Below are positions 23,520 through 34,344 of a stretch of DNA of 64,000 bases, piece by piece. The stretch lies in the NCBI GenBank assembly GCA_028023455.1, contig JAQFVV010006221.1, forward strand, positions 1,120,001-1,184,000, written 5' to 3'. The position numbers and the translations under genes are program-made. Each line of letters opens with the position of its first letter. Within the stretch, counting starts at the first letter, position 1. The notes under the pieces were generated by a model. It was not told the origin of the DNA. It did no database searches and was given only the letters and a program-made list of their open reading frames with translations. This DNA comes from Epiperipatus broadwayi (lineage: Eukaryota > Onychophora > Udeonychophora > Euonychophora > Peripatidae).

Positions 23520-24245
23520 ATATTAAGATTAGCTAGAAGAGATCTAATAGAGATTGAAAATGAAATACAAAAATAAGAAAACAAATAGGTATCATTGAAA
23601 AAAATGATCAATTGGTTTTACTGATCGGAATTTATAAAAGTCTAGCACCAGAAGTAATAGAGCTTTAGTGAAAATTCATGGATCTTGAAATCCAAAATCA
23701 ATGCTATATCACTACACTAAACCATACTGAGAAATTAAAAAGATTATAGGACTGATCTGAATATGTCTCTAGGAGAGATAATAATAGATAGACAGCTTAC
23801 ATTTCAAACTGGATCCTGCAAAATTATAAGATAGCTAGAAAAAACCATATGAGATGGGTGGATGAGAAACGAAAGTTTTCTGAGAAGAAAAGATATGGAT
23901 TTAAAAACTGCCATAAACTCAGAAAATATTTTTATCTCATTAAGAATTGATATTTAAAAATGATGATGATGATTGCAAAACAAAAATTGAAAGTGTGTTG
24001 TTCTTGTTAGTAATAAATGATTGTCTGTTTTTTGAGTGACCAAAGTCTTAAGGAAGTATTTTTTTGGAGATTAAACCAGAAAATAGAAGGAATCAAAATA
24101 AGTAAAGATGACTTAAATCATCTAGATTTTGCAAATAGTGTGATTGTTTTTGTAAATCAAATTTCAGATTTGTGGAAAATGCTTAAATATTTATAGCTGA
24201 AAGAATTTAAGCTAAATATAAAAAAAAAGTTTGTAGTTATTAATC
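23520..24245 (+). pseudogene. RTE-clade LINE relic (two fragments)
   Basis: At about 23835-23880 the + strand encodes an RKNHMRWVDEKRKF-like stretch, the C-terminal end of RTE-type reverse transcriptases. At about 24110-24200 it encodes LNHLDFANSVIVF and ISDLWKMLKYL, corresponding to the catalytic F-A-D-D box region with the Asp pair lost (FANS). The C-terminal piece precedes the catalytic piece, so two broken copies are joined. Non-functional. Confidence 0.6.
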
Positions 24246-24527
24246 TTATAAGTGAATTATATATTTATATAAATTATATATACACTTTGGTAAAAGTATT
24301 AATTCAGATGAAATTATAATGAATGAAATTAATGGTGATATTAAAATTGGATATATTAGAAATATAAATAAACCAAAAATAAACACATTAAAATATGTAT
24401 ATTTAATGATTTTATTTGGCAGCCATTTTTTCATCTCAGAGTGTAATGTGCAATTACACTTATTAGTAATATTTCTTTCGATTACAGTAATAACACATAA
24501 CTTATTATTTTCTTTTTGCATCTTTCC

Positions 24528-24775
24528 ATACATTGAAATAATTGAGAGAGTGCAAATCTTTCAAGCGCTTATGACTACAAACAGCCAATCAAATCTTAAG
24601 CACTGGGACAGAGAATTTTAATAAGAAAAGAGCGGTTCCACTCTCTTCTTTACTTGTCTGTCTATATATCCAAGCCAGTCCAAAGTACTTATATTTGAAA
24701 GAAGATTTGATTGGCTGTTTGTAGTCCTAAGCTCTTGAAAGATTTGCACTCTCTCAGTTATTTCAATATATCGAC
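24528..24775. repeat. Foldback element, about 65-bp arms
   Basis: The left arm runs from ATTGAAATAATTGAGAGAGT to CAGCCAATCAAATCTT. It returns as AAGATTTGATTGGCTG to CTCTCAGTTATTTCAAT at 24702-24769. The loop is about 105 bp and more GC-rich. No coding. Confidence 0.7.
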
Positions 24776-25624
24776 TGCACTTTATAAAATAATATTATCT
24801 TTCCATAAAGTTGATGTTTCAGATAATAAAATACTTTCTAAGTATAGCAGTTTATGAAATTTAAGAAAATTTATAATGTATCTTTTTTAAGTGGTAAAAT
24901 GAAAGTTATCAATTTAGTAGTGGCAGAAAAAAAAACAACTATAAAATGTTCTTGCATTGTATTAGAAATTTTAAAGTTCAAAATATTTATTCAAGAATCT
25001 GAAACGGATAACAAAAAAACAGTGACTATATGGATTTTGAAATTGATATAAGCATAAAAAACATTAAAACAATTAGAGGCCATAGTATTCCGATAATGTG
25101 ACTGCTATTTCATTTTCATAGGGCAGAAAAAAGTTATTGAAGAAAAAGGATGTTATCTAGAGCATATTTAATTATGATGATTTTATTTTTATTTTAAAAA
25201 GTAAAGATATAGTAAAGTTAATTTTTTTATTATTTTATTTTTTGAGTGCTTGTGAATGAACACACCCGTAATGTGACTGTGCTCTCTCTATTATTAATAA
25301 CTATACTATTTTAAAAAAAATTGTATATATAATATAATCATAATTTTTTATGCATAAAAGGCATCTGTTGTATGTATGTGTATGTTGAAGAGTGTTATAT
25401 ACTTATAGTAATCAATACATACTCTATTGTAATCAAAGCTTTTCAACAAAATATAAACTATTATTTGTAATATACAATGCTTACAAGGCAAAAGCTTGAA
25501 ATAAAATATAACTGATATTACAGCTTTACTATATATTACTTTAAATATGTAAGGTGTTGGAAGATCAAAAATATATTTAGAGTTTTATTTTGGAAATTCA
25601 AGAATCAAACATTTTTAAAAATAA
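24776..25624. other. AT-rich DNA, nothing recognised
   Basis: Only short lysine-rich frames occur; no repeat shared with the rest of the window was seen. Confidence 0.45.
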
Positions 25625-25890
25625 AAAAACAAACAAGTCAGATGTCACATGACCTAATTTAATAAGCTTGTATTTACAAATGTTATATATAGAGTTCGCA
25701 AAAGAAGCTCTTAACAAGCTTTGTAGAATATCCCCAACCTCAGACCAGTTTCTGCTACTAACATCCTCAGTGAGGTACTAGGACATTCAATCATTAGATT
25801 AAAAATACCAGGACAAGCCCAGCACTTTATCTAATGTATAACTATTAAGTAAAAAATCTGAAATTTTCAGACATCCATAAAAAATAAATA
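25625..25890 (+). repeat. Foldback family 2 (FB-2), single arm
   Basis: The segment matches one arm of the large palindrome at 53785-54345: CACATGACCTAATTTAATAAG, CTCTTAACAAGCTT, CAGTGAGGTACTAGGA, AGCCCAGCA.TTTATCTAAT and AAAAATCTGAAATTTTCAGAC, in the same order. Confidence 0.7.
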
Positions 25891-26494
25891 AATATATAAT
25901 AACAATTCATCAGTTTATAAAAGTTATGATTTATTTGTATTTGGGGTTTGAGAGTTTTCCTGTACTCAGCATTGCATCATCGTTGAGCTTATATAAATTA
26001 GTGCAGTGCATATGTGAAAAGATGAAAATCCTTTCTATCTAATTGACATGTTTGTAAAATGTTATGTTATCAGGATGTATTCTGTTTGCATTTCTTATTA
26101 ACTTTGTTTTCATTTTTAAAGTGCACTGGTTTTTTAATTTAATTTTTTTCAAGTCTAAAAGTTTCTTCTTTCTTCAGCAGACTTTAATCCAAATTATTTA
26201 TTTAATATTGTGTTTTAGATTACTTTATCCTTGCACGTTAACTTATTTTAAGAAAGCAAAGTCTTTTGTTATTATTTAATACATCCATTTTTTTTGCAAA
26301 GAATCCAACTACTCGTTATATGTCCTTCTAGCTATTAATGTTTAAGAAAATACCAATGAAGAATACCATTTTAGCTGTAAATTATAGAAAACAACAAAAA
26401 GAAGTTATTAATGATCTATTTTTAAATACATTTTTTTTAAAAAAAAAATATGGATTAATATTTTGTTTCTTTTATATAAAATTAATATGAGTAC
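25891..26494. other. AT-rich DNA, nothing recognised
   Basis: The 71-codon frame at 26064 is a Phe/Leu/Ile string without family resemblance and is not annotated. Confidence 0.45.
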
Positions 26495-27055
26495 CAAACT
26501 CCATACAGTAGTGCCATTATGTGCAATCCTTTGTAATCAATGGCAGTAGGAAGGTTTGTTCATAGAATCCCTATCTAGTGCTTACTCATCTATCATCCTG
26601 AACCAGTTTCTAGCTTGTGGTTTTCATCAGTAAGTAGTCTTGAATTTGAGAGCACTGCATCTTCACCTTAGGATCTAATGCAATCCTCCAGCAGCCAAGT
26701 TTTACCTACTTGTTTAACTACAAAGCTAAAAGTCCAAGATGAAAACACCATAAAGTTTCCAACCCAAGCTCATTCACTTATATAGCCATATAGATCTGAA
26801 ATTAGTTCAGCAACTGTATATTTTGACGTCTTTTCAAAAATCACAGTACCACTATTCTATGTAAAAGGTGGCTGGTGGAGGATTACATTAGATCCTAAGG
26901 TCTAAGTGCAGTGCTCTCAAATCCAAGGCTCCTCACTGGTGAAAACCACAAACTAGAAACTAGTCTAGAGATGTTGGATGAGAAGGCACTAGATAAGGGT
27001 TTTATCAGCATGTGTAAGAATATGAAATGATCATGTGATGTTTTGATGGTTTTAA
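26495..27055. repeat. Foldback family 1 (FB-1), two-armed copy
   Basis: The left arm (26495-26730) carries CCATACAGTAGTGCC, GTGCTTACTCATC and GAGAGCACTGCATCTTCACC. It returns on the right as GGTCTAAGTGCAGTGCTCTC and GAGAAGGCACTAG (26900-26995). The outer right end carries GATCATGTGATG, the family terminus also seen at 38233 and 44734. Confidence 0.7.
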
Positions 27056-27456
27056 AATTAATATAATTTTCAAAAATACTTATCATTATATTAATTGTTT
27101 TCAGACTTATTTAATAAAACAAATAACTGCATTTGTTTAATATGTATGTGGTTTTACATTTATTCCCACACTTCTAGTCTTTAGCCTTTTCATAAATATA
27201 GTTTGTTTTAATAATTTGAATAAAGAGAATCGTTTAACTCAATGTTTCCCAAAGTATATTCCGCGCGGAACAGTGGTGTTCCATAGAAGGTCAATAAGTG
27301 TTTCATGACATTAAAGGAATTTGTAATTCAAAGACCCCAAAACATCCAAGTCATTAAAAACGTTATTGATTATTTATTATTTCTTTTTTAATATATAATA
27401 ACAACATTTCACTCTTCTTACACTTTAAAGCAAAATATATTTATTTATTCTTTACA

Positions 27457-27484
27457 GTTTCGACTGTTCCTAGCAGTCTTCTTT
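27457..27484 (-). ncRNA. Hammerhead-core-like motif
   Basis: On the minus strand: GAAGA, AGACTGC, TAGGAAC, AGTCGAAAC, followed by AATAAATAAATATATTTTGC. The region after GAAAC resembles that after the motifs at 46982 and 38790, so these share ancestry beyond the hairpin. Confidence 0.35.
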
Positions 27485-27722
27485 TTTCCTTTTTTTGTTG
27501 TTGTTATTGTTTATTTATTATTTTCAAGTGCTGAATAAAGGTTTATTTTGTTTTTAACTCTTATACTTATTTACGTTATTTCTTCTTAAAACGGAAAAAT
27601 CCAAACCTATCTTTCTATTACAAAAACTGAAGTGTTCCATTAAAATTTTAGGATTTGCAAAATGTTTCATGATAGAATAAGTTTGGGAAACGCTGGATTA
27701 ATTGATTAAGAAAGTTTGTCAA

Positions 27723-27794
27723 GCGTTGGTGGCCGAGTGGTTAGCATAACTGCCTTCCAAGCAGTTGGCTCGGGTTCGCTTCCCAGTCAACGCA
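27723..27794 (+). tRNA. tRNA-Gly(UCC)-like gene, possibly a pseudogene
   Basis: The 72-nt sequence closely resembles animal tRNA-Gly(UCC). The acceptor arm GCGTTGG pairs with TCAACGC plus discriminator A. The anticodon stem ACTGC/GCAGT is perfect around loop CTTCCAA, with anticodon TCC at 27756-27758. The internal A box, TGGCCGAGTGG, is good. Oddities: the D stem (GCCG against CATA) does not pair, the T stem has a C-A mismatch, and the universally conserved A58 in the B box is C (GGTTCGCTTCC). No run of four T follows directly. It may be a decaying copy or a SINE founder; transcription is uncertain. Confidence 0.75.
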
Positions 27795-28980
27795 TTTGAC
27801 ATATGAAAAAAAAAGAAAGTTAATTTAGAAATATAAAACAATTAATGTATTATAAATTTACTCTTTTAAAATAAAATTAATCTGATACTTTTCATTACTG
27901 ATTTTAAATATTTTCTTTTTTTTCACTTAATAAAATAGCCAACTTGAGCTTACTGCCTCAATATATATATAGAGTGTGTGTGTGGGGAGTGGGGGGAGGA
28001 GAGAAATTACAATATCCAAAATCAGATACAGCGGAATTGATTATATTTTGACTAACAAAAATATATACAGTATTTCAAATTTGTAATGTTCTTAATAGAT
28101 TCAACACAAAAAGTGATTATCGATTAGTGAGAATGTTAAACAAGATAAGAACTATTAAGGAAGACAGTATTAACAATTGATATTCTTAACCTTCAAAAAT
28201 ACTCCAATGAATTCAAATTAAAACTTGCTAACTATTTTAAAATACTGACAGACTTTGTGATTCAAATTTAAATGAGTTCTGCAAGAAGATAAGTAATAAT
28301 CTAAGAACTGCAATAAAGATAGCTGGTACAATTCACCAGTAAAGAAACCATTAAAAAATTGAACCATTAAGAAGAATCAAATATCTAGCGTTTTATAAAT
28401 GATATAAAAAGAATTAATAATGATAGAAAAATATATAACTGTGAATCGGCAAGAAAGCCACAAAAGAGAATAAAAGTTTTTAAAATATAAAACAATAAAT
28501 TGGTATTAGAAAAAAAATATTTTAGATATAAGAAGAAAAGATATAACAATTACTAAAAAGAAAGATGTTATCATGAAATATGTAAAAGAATTTTACAAAA
28601 CAATAATACAATAATAAAGAACAAGAAAACAAGATAACCATTATAAGAAAGACTATGTCATGAAATGTGTTGAAGAATTTAATATATATATGTATATAGT
28701 AATCAAAAACAAGAAAGCAAAATAGACATTACAATTACTATTACATTGTCTGAATTCTCTGGCATCTTATATAAAGAGATGAGATGCGCAATTAAATTTA
28801 TGACTGGAAAAGCTTCAGAAAATGAGGGATTAATGATCGATATCTTAAAAGAAACAGTTGAAGAAATAAAAAAATTGTTGGCAAAGTTATATACCAAATG
28901 TGTAATAAAAATAAAGATGTACCGAATATCATAAGAATGCAGAAGTGATATTGACATTTAAGAAAGACGATAAAAAGATA

Positions 28981-30300
28981 TTAGAAACTATAGACCTATT
29001 AATCTTTTACTAGTTCTATAAAACTGTAGACCTATCAATCTTCTATCAATTATATAAACTGTAGATCTATCTGTAAATTATAGACCTATCAATTTTCTAT
29101 CAGTTCTATAAACTATAGATCTATTAACCCTCCATCAGTTCAATAAACTATAGACTTATCAATATTCTATCAGTTCTACAAATTATAGACCTATCAATCT
29201 TCTGTTAGTTCTATAAAGTATAAACCTATCAATCTTCTAACAGTTCTATAAACTATAGACATATCAATCTTCTCTCAGTTGTGTAAACTATAGATCTATC
29301 AATCTTCTCTCAGTTCTGTAAACTGTAGATCTATCAATCTTTTATCAGTTCTATAAACTATAGATTTATCAATCTTCTAACTATAGATCTATCAATCTTC
29401 TATTAGTTCTGTAAAGTATAAACCTATCAATCTTCCATCAGTTCTATAAACTACAGACCTATCAATCTTCTATCAGTTCTATAAACTATAGACCTATCAA
29501 TCTTCTATTAGTTCTGTAAACTATAGACCTATTATCAATCTTCTATCAGTTCTATAAACTATAGATCTATCAATCTTCTATCAGTTCTGTAAACTATAAA
29601 CCTATCAATCTTCCATCAGTTCCATAAACTACAGACCTATCAATCTTCTATCAGTTCTATAAACTATAGAACTATCAATCTTCTATCAGTTCTATAAACT
29701 ATAGACCTATCAATCTTCCATCAGTTCTATAAACTACAGACCTATCAATCTTCTATCAGTTCTATAAACTATAGACCTATCAATCATCTATTAGTTCTGT
29801 AAACTATAGACCTATTATCAATCTTCTATCAGTTCTATAAACTATAGACTTATCAATCTTTTATCAGTTCTATAAACTATAGATCTATCAATCTTCTATC
29901 AGTTCTGTAAACTATAAACCTATCAATCTTCTATCAGTTCTATAAATTACAGACCTATCAATCTTCTATCAGTTCTATAAACTATAGACCTATCAATCTT
30001 CTATTAGTTCTGTAAACTATAGACCTATTATCAATCTTCTATCAGTTCTATAAACTATAGATCTATCAATCTTCTATCAGTTCTGTAAACTATAAACCTA
30101 TCAATCTTCCATCAGTTCCATAAACTACAGACCTATCAATCTTCTATCAGTTCTATAAACTATAGAACTATCAATCTTCTATCAGTTCTATAAACTATAG
30201 ACCTATCAATCTTCTCTCAGTTCTATAAACTATAGAGTTATCAATCTTTTATCAGTTCTATAAACTATAGATCTATCAATCTTCTATCAGTTTTATATAA
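28981..30300 (+). repeat. 35-bp minisatellite grown from the LINE RT sequence
   Basis: About 37 tandem units of about 35 bp (consensus core CTATAGACCTATCAATCTTC and TATCAGTTCTATAAA) fill the interval. The unit translates as the conserved RT segment N-Y-R-P-I-N-L-L-S-V-L, and the flanking LINE sequence continues correctly on both sides. Units with an extra TAT (ATTATCAATC) recur at 29531, 29813 and 30027. A block of about 175 bp from 29531 recurs almost unchanged at 30027, indicating higher-order amplification of about 14 units (496 bp). Confidence 0.9.
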
Positions 30301-30464
30301 AATATTTACTAAGACAATTACAAATCATCTACAACAAATGTTGGATTCAAGCCAATTAATGCATGGGCTTGATTTAAATGTGGTTTAGTGTAGTGGATCA
30401 CATCTAAGTATTAGAGAGGTTATAGAAAGGATTGATATATGGGCATTGGCATTATGCTTTGAAT

Positions 30465-30724
30465 TTAGATTATGACAAGGTAATTCTAACCAAAAAAATA
30501 TTAAAGCCTATAAAGCTGTGATAATGTAATGACTAAGCAAATGTTAAAACATTTAAAGATTAAACATGTTTGGGTTTGAAATATGAAAGAATTTATTTAA
30601 ATCTAAGTACTATATGGTATTGAAAATACTTAGCTTCAAATAAATTCTTTCACATTTTACACCCAAACCTGTTTACTTGGTAAATGTTTTAACATTTGCT
30701 TATTCCTTAGATTATGAAAAGGTA
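30465..30724. mobile_element. Hairpin insertion in LINE with 18-bp target duplication
   Basis: TTAGATTATGACAAGGTA (30465-30482) and TTAGATTATGAAAAGGTA (30707-30724) are an 18-bp direct repeat with one mismatch. The inserted 224 bp contains an inverted repeat of about 75-bp arms: AAGCAAATGTTAAAACATTTA out, and TAAATGTTTTAACATTTGCTT back. The duplicated target encodes the catalytic D-Y-E-K-V box of the LINE reverse transcriptase. Confidence 0.75.
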
Positions 30725-30994
30725 TTTGATTTTATAAGCATTTTTACAGTGATTAAAGCATTAGCCTATCAAGATATTGGTCTGGATGTTTTAATATTCT
30801 GAAGAATATTTACTAAAATAAAACAGTTGTAATTAGATTATATAATGATACTAAAAAGATTGGTGTAGATAACAGTGTGCAATAGGGTGATTACATATCT
30901 CCAAAACTTTTTACAATAAGTATTTTGTGAATTAAAATGGAAAGCGAAGGAAATAGATATATATGAAGATTATTTAAGTTAATATCATCTGTTC

Positions 30995-31135
30995 TTTATT
31001 ACTTTTACAATGCTTTTTTACAACCTAATATAACAGTTTCGATTGCCCCAGCAATAAGTAGAAGTTCTAAAGAAGATTGCTGGGGCAATCGAAACTGTCA
31101 AATTACACTATAAAAAAAGAATTGTAAAAGCAATA
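30995..31135. repeat. Foldback with paired hammerhead-like motifs
   Basis: The arms TTTACAATGCTTTTTTACAA to GATTGCCCCAGCA and TGCTGGGGCAATCGAAACTG to GAATTGTAAAAG are inverted around about 18 bp. The right half contains AAGA, GATTGC, TGGG, GCAATC, GAAAC (31068-31095), a perfect 6-bp stem II flanked by core-like boxes; the left box reads CTAAAGA rather than CTGAAGA. Same family as 34345-34878. Confidence 0.6.
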
Positions 31136-31849
31136 AAGGACATAGATGATATTAGTATTATATGGATTTGGCAATGCAATAGCAAAGATAAAGTTATATA
31201 TTTAAGTTATTGAGTATGACTTCAGGAAATATTAAAAGAGTTAGCAGATGAAAGTAATTATATTTAAAAGGTAATAATTCCTTCTCACTTGTGCATACTA
31301 TAATTAAATCAGTGATGTCATATGTGAGGATACTCTCATCCTAGCCACAAGATAAAGACAGAAAATAAGAACAACTGTTTTATTTCCAAAGTTCAATGCA
31401 CTTATATAGGCAAATATCAATTTCTTTTAATAATCTTATTAACACCTATGAAATATTAAAATTTACTTCATGCTAATTTTAGATGTTGAACTACGTAATG
31501 ATCAATAAATTGAAAATGATAATAGATGAAAAATTGAAATCTTAACCTCTATTCCAAAAAGACTGTAAAAGACCTAGAAAGACAACCATATATGAGATGG
31601 ATGAATAAAATAAGGAAGTTTATTGTGTTTTTTTTCAGAGAAAATAAAACAAGACGAACTTTTAATTTCTTCATTCTTTTAGAATGTTTCACACATTAAA
31701 TAGCTTAAATCTATCCGTAGATCACATTAATGTATAAAGAAACTTATGGTCAGTTGCTGAGAATGCTAAATAATATTCAAACCCTCTAACCCAAGGTTTA
31801 GTTTACTCGACAATTATGATTAATATTTTTTCTTTCTTGTTCCAAAGCA

Positions 31850-32450
31850 ACCTTTATTAAGTTACTATAACAGATCTTATGGGCCCAAATGTGCAGGGAC
31901 CACATTCTGTTGCATGCATGAGTGGGCCAAAGAGATTACAATGTTACACTGATGTAATACAGCTGGGAGGTGGCTCAAAGCAGTCCAATCTCCTTACACA
32001 ATAAATTAGGTATTACTGATATCTAAAAAAACAAATGAATCCCAAATTCAAACATCAAGGAAGCCACAAAGAAGAGAAGCTAGGAACAGTCAATCAAGGG
32101 GATGCAACTGTCTATTCGAGGCAATAATCTATGCAGGGAAAACAACTCTCAACCCTACTGGCAGGTCCTCAAACGGCTCCACCCCAGACCCCACCCATGA
32201 CCGAACCATCCAGAACTCCACTTTGTGAGACCCAGACCCACCCTTTGGACAAGGTTAATCCACCTCAGGCCCCCGATCACAAGTGGGTTAGATACATCTG
32301 GGTGTCCCATAGGTTCAACCGATCCGGAACACTAACCAAATCAAAGAGGGCCACGAGAACAGTGCCTGGTCATCCCTTCCCTGGGTGTGGCGATGAGAAA
32401 GTTTATTGTTGTGGACAAAAAAACTACAAATCAGAGAAATTGGAATAAGC
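31850..32450 (+). other. GC-rich block with 105-codon open frame, unknown
   Basis: This stretch is visibly richer in G and C (especially 32110-32440) than anything near it. A frame from ATG 32131 to TAA 32448 is proline/threonine-rich at first (TAPPQTPPMTEPSRTP), then ends with a CCGQKNYKSEK-like tail. The composition suggests recent insertion or relaxed constraint on a repeat rather than a local gene. I do not recognise the protein and cannot exclude that the frame is open by chance because the block is GC-rich. No splice context or promoter seen. Confidence 0.35.
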
Positions 32451-32595
32451 TTGGAGAGATCGCTATCCAGAAGTGAATTGATAATGATTGAAAATAATGA
32501 ATGATTTATATAGAATACTTTAATACTTATTTTTATAAATCTAGTATAATTTTAACATGTTCTACTCATAGTTATCAAAAATATATACCCTTTTG

Positions 32596-33345
32596 TAGTT
32601 TCTTATATAACACAATCTGTTATTTACATAGCGCATATATATATGTTATACCATATATAAGAAGTAACTCCTCAGAGCATGCGCTTTAAAATCTCTTTGC
32701 ATTCTCCCGTAAGCATCAATTTTAAAAGCATAAGTATATGCCTATGCTTAGAGCTTATATCTAGATAAACCAGTCTTTGCTCACCGTCCTTAATCAGGGC
32801 TTCAATTTATTGGGTGACAGAGTTTTAATTTATCAATTGAATTATAATATTTAAACAGCATTAAGCTGTTGCACATGCGCTTATATAAATCTACTACATG
32901 AGAGGGATATAAATAACAGATAATATTATAGTAGATTACTTTATACTTAATTGCAAGTGGTTAAAAATGAGATTGTATCTCTCTCCTGCAGTAGATGTCA
33001 CAGCTTTGTACAATTCAATAAATTATAACTCTGACATCCAATAGATTGAAGCCCTGATTTAAGCATAGCGAGCAAAGACTTGTTTATATAGATATAAACT
33101 CTAAAAATAGACTTACATTTACGCTTTTAAAGTTGATGCTTACGGGAGAATGCAAAGAGATATTAAAGCGCATGCTCTAAGTAGTTACTCCTTCTATATA
33201 ATAGTTTCTTATCCTGATTACAGCCAACAAAAAATAGGCTTTCACTTATGCTTTTAAAGTTGATGCTTACAGGAGAATGCAAAGAGATATTAAAGCGCAT
33301 GCTCTGAGTAGTTATTCCTTATATACAATAGTTTCTTATACAGTG
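32596..33345. repeat. Foldback family 4 (FB-4) plus extra partial arm
   Basis: The left arm (about 32660-32850) includes AGAGCATGCGCTTTAAAATC, TTTGCATTCTCCCGTAAGCA and AATCAGGGCTTCAAT. It returns inverted at about 33000-33205 (GAAGCCCTGATTTAAGCA, GGGAGAATGCAAAGAG, TTAAAGCGCATGCTCT). A third, direct copy of the outer right arm follows at 33240-33345. No coding. It sits just upstream of the first CNT exon of the window, so it is probably intronic. Confidence 0.7.
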
Positions 33346-33592
33346 CCTATAATAATTGCAGAGATTTATCTCTGATATATTGTTTAATATATTAATTTGT
33401 AATAGATGGTCACTGATTTTTGGATATGATTATTTTTTTCTTTATATATGCTACTTTTATTAAAATAAATAAAAAGTGTTACGGTTTTATAATTTTGTGC
33501 TGTGATAGATTTTTATTGATGTTATTGAAAAGTGTATGTTTCGAAAAAGAAATATTAACTTTGTTTGTTCTAAAGATGCTAATTTATTTTAG

Positions 33593-33793
33593 GTAAATTG
33601 GAATATAGTCTATTGGGGAATCATTTTTCAATTTGCATTTGGATTATTAATTTTACGATGGGAACCAGGCAAGAAAGCTTTTGAATGGCTTGGAGGATTA
33701 ATAAGTCAATTGCTTGATTTTACTGATTATGGTTCTCGATTTCTATTTACTAGTTTTATAGATGGGCAGTTCTACATATGCTTTGCATTTAAG
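33593..33793 (+). CDS. Concentrative nucleoside transporter (SLC28/CNT), exon A
   Basis: This 67-codon phase-0 exon lies between acceptor TTTATTTTAG and donor AAG|GTATAT. CNT proteins couple Na+ or H+ flow to import of nucleosides across the plasma membrane. The translation opens VNWNIVYWGIIFQFAFGLLI, matching the CNT region whose human counterpart reads WRPVLWG-GLQFIF, then RWEPG..AFEWLG and YGSRFLF, aligning with R.EPG..AFQWLG and AGS.FVF. Residues 5-21 form a hydrophobic membrane segment. It joins in frame to the exon at 40062. Earlier exons encoding the N-terminus were not found in the 33.6 kb upstream. The paralogue (CNT1, 2 or 3-like) cannot be fixed from this exon. Confidence 0.9.
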
Positions 33794-34344
33794 GTATATT
33801 TATTTGTTATATATTCTGTTTAGTATTATTTATTTGCATGATTTTTAACTTTCATAGAAATTTTTTTATTTTGGTTATTGAACATTTTTGTTTTGTTTTC
33901 GCAGTTACACTAATTTTTAACAAAACCTTTGCAATAATGTTAAAAATTATAAAAAGGTAAATAATTTTTAAATATATATATTAACTTTCTTCTACTATGT
34001 TGACATATCTGCAAGCACTTAATAAGAATCAAACCTGATCCTTAGGTTGGGCAGAAAAAATGTTTATTATTTTTGCAATTTTGAAATACTTTAATTATTA
34101 AAGTTTGAAGAATTCCGTAAAATAATTGCTTTAATATTTCTTTGAAGCAAAAAAAACGCACGCACACACCCACATACATACACACACACAATATTGTTTT
34201 TTTTTTTAGAAGCATTAATATATTTTACCCCAAACTCATCTATTGTAAACTCGAGGACTCAGTTGATCAATATATTAATACAACTATGGAAAAACATTGT
34301 TTTTTTTTCATACCTACCTAGCTAACAACTATCTTTAATTTTTA

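Larger units (their letters stand above)
28025..31640 (+). pseudogene. RTE-clade LINE relic (endonuclease + reverse transcriptase)
   Basis: RTE elements encode an apurinic-type endonuclease fused to reverse transcriptase and copy themselves into nicked DNA. Readable pieces in order: GIDYILTNKN and NRFNTKSDYRLVR (endonuclease C-terminal end, SDHR box as SDYR) at about 28035-28140; MRCAIKFMTGKA and LKETVEEIKKLLAKLYTKC at about 28780-28905; KKDDKK and NYRPIN at about 28960-29000; SVLYKIFTKTITN and LQQMLDSSQ at about 30285-30350; DYEKVFDF (catalytic box A) at about 30712; LYNDTKKI and ISPKLFT at about 30845-30915; EILKELADESNYI at about 31225; and RQPYMRWMNKIRKF at about 31580. Frames are broken by stops, a 1.3-kb minisatellite, a foldback insertion with target duplication, and another foldback near 31065. 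Non-functional. Confidence 0.85.

Noticed and set aside
26895-27086. 63-codon minus-strand frame with varied residues
   Set aside because: Lies within an FB-1 arm; the same sequence in other FB-1 copies is not open.
28981-30300. Regular 35-bp repeats that could be taken for a CRISPR array
   Set aside because: Units are directly abutting with no unique spacers, the setting is a eukaryotic LINE, and the unit is explained by the reverse-transcriptase coding sequence.
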